A stretch of 64,000 nt of DNA from Diphasiastrum complanatum (taxonomy: Eukaryota; Streptophyta; Lycopodiopsida; Lycopodiales; Lycopodiaceae): contig CM055094.1 in assembly GCA_029204225.1 (NCBI GenBank), forward strand, positions 13,952,928-14,016,927, written 5' to 3'. The stretch's first letter is position 1; the number at the start of each line of letters is the position of its first letter. Shown in pieces: positions 61,585 through 64,000 of this stretch. The notes under the pieces are model-generated. The model was not told the origin of the DNA. It was given only the letters and a program-made list of their open reading frames with translations, and made no database searches. A program made the position numbers and the translations under genes.

Positions 61585-63567
61585 CACATGAAAATACTCC
61601 AAACCAACCATATAGACCAAGAATGCCAAGATATGGGAGTAAAAAGCGGCCTGACATATAAAAACAGATCCCAATTCTCAAGGTAGTCATATTGACCATA
61701 GTTGCCCATTCCAAAAATGGAATGTGTTTCCGAACAACATTCCATTCTGGAAAGAAAAAATTTGAAACTTATTTTCTTCAACACCTTTCAATTGTTTATG
61801 GACCATGAATACCAAATAATAGCAGCAACAAAGGTCTTGGAAGATACAAAGAGAACCCAAGCCAACACTGTATAGACAAGGAATGTCAAATAGGAGTAGG
61901 AGTAAACGACTCAGTACAAATAGAGTCAAAGCCAGTTGTAAATATCAAATCTGTGATGTAGAAGCATCAAATAAAGCCCAACGTAGGCATATAAAACATT
62001 GGATGATGGAACTGCAGTAAGATCCATAGTAGCCTAGATTGTGAATAAAGGGACATCTCTGAATAGAACTGTCAGGTTAAAGTTGTATGTGCTGGAAGTT
62101 GGAACAATAGGGAAATAATAGAACAACTTTTCATCTTCAAGTATAAAAGAACATAACAATTGAAAGAAAGCATGGGTCTATCCATAAAGTTCTGTTGACA
62201 AAAGATCTAACTGAAGGTAAACATGTAGGAACATATGAAAGCTGAACAATAGCAAGAGTATCAACAGTGATAGACAAACAAAAAAGGTGAAGTAGGAAAT
62301 AAAACACCTAGAATAGTTTTAGGACCAAAGACTGCAGAATGAAGTGAAAATAAAATAGAGTGCTTGACCCTCATCTTAAAAACAAAGATAACTTTACCTA
62401 TTGCGATTTATATCTTCAACTCAGAACTACATACCTTAGGAAAGCCAACTATCGTCTACTTGGTCAGAGTTTAGGGCTTAATGTACTTTCTCTTTCTATT
62501 TTCGTGATACAGGGTGTTTTATGGTGGCTTATTGGCCATGGTGCTCTCTATCTCCTTGTGGATGAATGTTTGTAGTTGATTTTATCATGGATACTACCAA
62601 AAGGCTATTGATCGTACAGAACGGAATTTCCTGGTCAGCTAGAAAGTGGATGAAAATTACTTTTTGAAGTGTGCTCAGTATGCAGACTCAGATAGGGTCA
62701 TTTTTGGACAAATTTGAAAAGGTTAGCCATTTCTCTGATTTTGTGCCTTTTTTAATCATTTTTCATGAATCTAAGGTAGGAACCTCATTTCTGGACCAAA
62801 ATCAGTGATGCAATTTTCTCAGTTTTTCAACTTCCTTGGGCAGTTTTGGAAAATCAGTCAGCAAGTGGTCATTTCTCCATCACATACTGGTTAAAAACTT
62901 GGAGGAGGGCGATTCAGGGCGACGAAGGCTACAGCTTCGCCTCCAAACGACTGTAATTCACCCAAAAACGACCAAGAAATGTGCTTTTCGAGTCTCCAAA
63001 GCGAAAATGAAAGAGGATATGGCACCTAACAAGAGTGGAATCCCTATGTAAAAGCGTGTTTCCTGCATCAGCTAGGCCAGCTCGAAGCGTGAAGGCATCG
63101 GATCAGATCTGAAATTCGACCAACGGTGTGTATTGCTGGAAAAGGTTTCAATCGACGACTGAGATCAAATAAAGGAGCCATGTATTTTCATGTATTTTCG
63201 TTCACAAAATGCTGTGTCCCAGTGGCTTATGGCACTGCCCACCGTCATTATTTGAGCAGACAAGCGCAAATTGAGAGTGGGTTTCAAGTGGAGAAAGCCT
63301 CTGCATCAAGAAACAAACCTTCCCATGCTAGAGGGCTAGAGTGCAGAGTTTTTGTTACATTTTAAATCAAAATTCTCGTGACTCTGAGATCTGTCCACAA
63401 AGTATCGAAATTTTAAAGAGGGCATTTCTTTGCCTTAAAAGGCCTGTTAAGGGCAAAACCTTCAAATTGCTATAACTTTAGAGTGGTGTGTCAAATTGAC
63501 ACGCAGTCAAAGAGCAAGGTAGCCAATTTCTCATTGAATTTCACATTGAGAAATTATTATAGCGACA
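61585..63567. other. Intergenic, nothing recognised
   Basis: Short frames only. A copia LTR or leader might be expected just before 63568, but I could not identify LTR ends or a primer-binding site there. Confidence 0.45.
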
Positions 63568-64000
63568 ATGAGTGATAGTGTGCTTGGCGAATCAAGCAAA
63601 CTTGAGAGCACATCAAATTATTCAGTATGGAAATTCAAGATAAAAAAAATCTTGATGGAGAAGGACCTCTAGGACATTGTCACCGGAGTGGAGACCCAGA
63701 CGGTCATTGAAATTGATCAACGAGCATTTGAAAGACAAAGACGAAGGGCACAAACTTTCAGCAATTTGTCAATGAAAGACGCCATAATCCCATACATTAC
63801 TGATATCACAAGTGAATACATCGAAGGCATTCTTTAGGACAATGATATTTTCTAGGGTATCGTTCTTGAAAATAGAACATTTGTTGTGCAAACTCAAGAA
63901 AGCAATCTATGGTCTTAAGCAAGCACCGTGGAACGCATGCATCAATGAACACTTCAAAATGATGGAAATAGAGAAAAGTGGAGTAGATCCAAGCCTTCAT
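63568..64000 (+). pseudogene. Copia gag N-terminus fused to RT by deletion; continues past window
   Basis: ATG at 63568 opens a gag-like frame (MSDSVLGESSKLESTSNYSV, then WKFKIKKILMEKDL), with stops at 63670 and 63838. From about 63870, in another frame, the sequence reads LCKLKKAIYGLKQAPWNA, a highly conserved copia RT motif, then GVDPSLH at the window edge. The C-terminal half of gag, protease, integrase and the RT N-terminus are missing, so this is an internally deleted copy. I could not identify its LTRs. Confidence 0.8.

Overview
This is nuclear DNA from a land plant with a repeat-rich, probably large genome. The evidence is three intron-containing genes of clear plant type (a glycine-rich two-RRM RNA-binding protein, an organelle-targeted small heat shock protein and a GRF-interacting factor), long introns, CT/GA microsatellites, and many Ty1/copia, Ty3/gypsy chromovirus, LINE, SINE and MITE-like elements. 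Intron size and repeat load fit a fern or a gymnosperm, but nothing here fixes the lineage. There are no operons, CRISPR arrays or prokaryotic features.

Layout. 1-1.76 kb: endonuclease and start of the RT of a LINE on the minus strand, running off the left edge. 4.5 kb: 190-bp CT microsatellite. 5.1-11.5 kb: a copia element (minus) split by a younger copia element (minus) with a perfect 5-bp target duplication. 12.5 kb: GC-rich dispersed repeat, with a second inverted copy at 27.2 kb. 13.0-16.2 kb: RNA-binding protein gene (plus, six coding exons) with a tandemly duplicated leader region and a tandem duplication carrying CT tracts downstream. 18.0 kb: small MITE-like foldback. 23.8-25.6 kb: LINE tail split by a solo LTR. 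26.5 and 27.0 kb: two tRNA-derived SINE-like copies in opposite orientation. 27.9-31.7 kb: another LINE 3' end (minus) split by an internally deleted copia element (plus). 32.8-33.7 kb: organellar small heat shock protein gene (minus, one coding intron), with a minisatellite upstream. 36 kb: gypsy RT relic. 41.3-52.0 kb: GIF/SSXT-family coactivator gene (plus, four coding exons) whose 7.75-kb third intron contains a 4.1-kb chromovirus. 55.6 kb: gypsy relic. 56.8-58.8 kb: 2-kb structure with about 0.2-kb inverted arms. 59.7-60.2 kb: copia LTR lying between a polypurine tract and a primer-binding site. 61.4 kb: hAT-like MITE with an 8-bp target duplication. 63.6 kb to the right edge: copia gag fused to RT by deletion.

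The three host genes are unrelated and share no pathway: post-transcriptional RNA binding, organellar protein protection under heat, and transcriptional coactivation of cell proliferation. What ties the window together is its transposon stratigraphy. Several nested insertions can be ordered from target duplications and from reading frames that stop on one side of an insert and resume on the other. Each of the four LTR elements whose interior can be read has lost a different internal block. I did not find a convincing new molecular system. The most interesting points are the transposon-loaded GIF intron, the resolvable nesting, and several foldback elements with defined ends. All boundaries and splice sites were read by eye.
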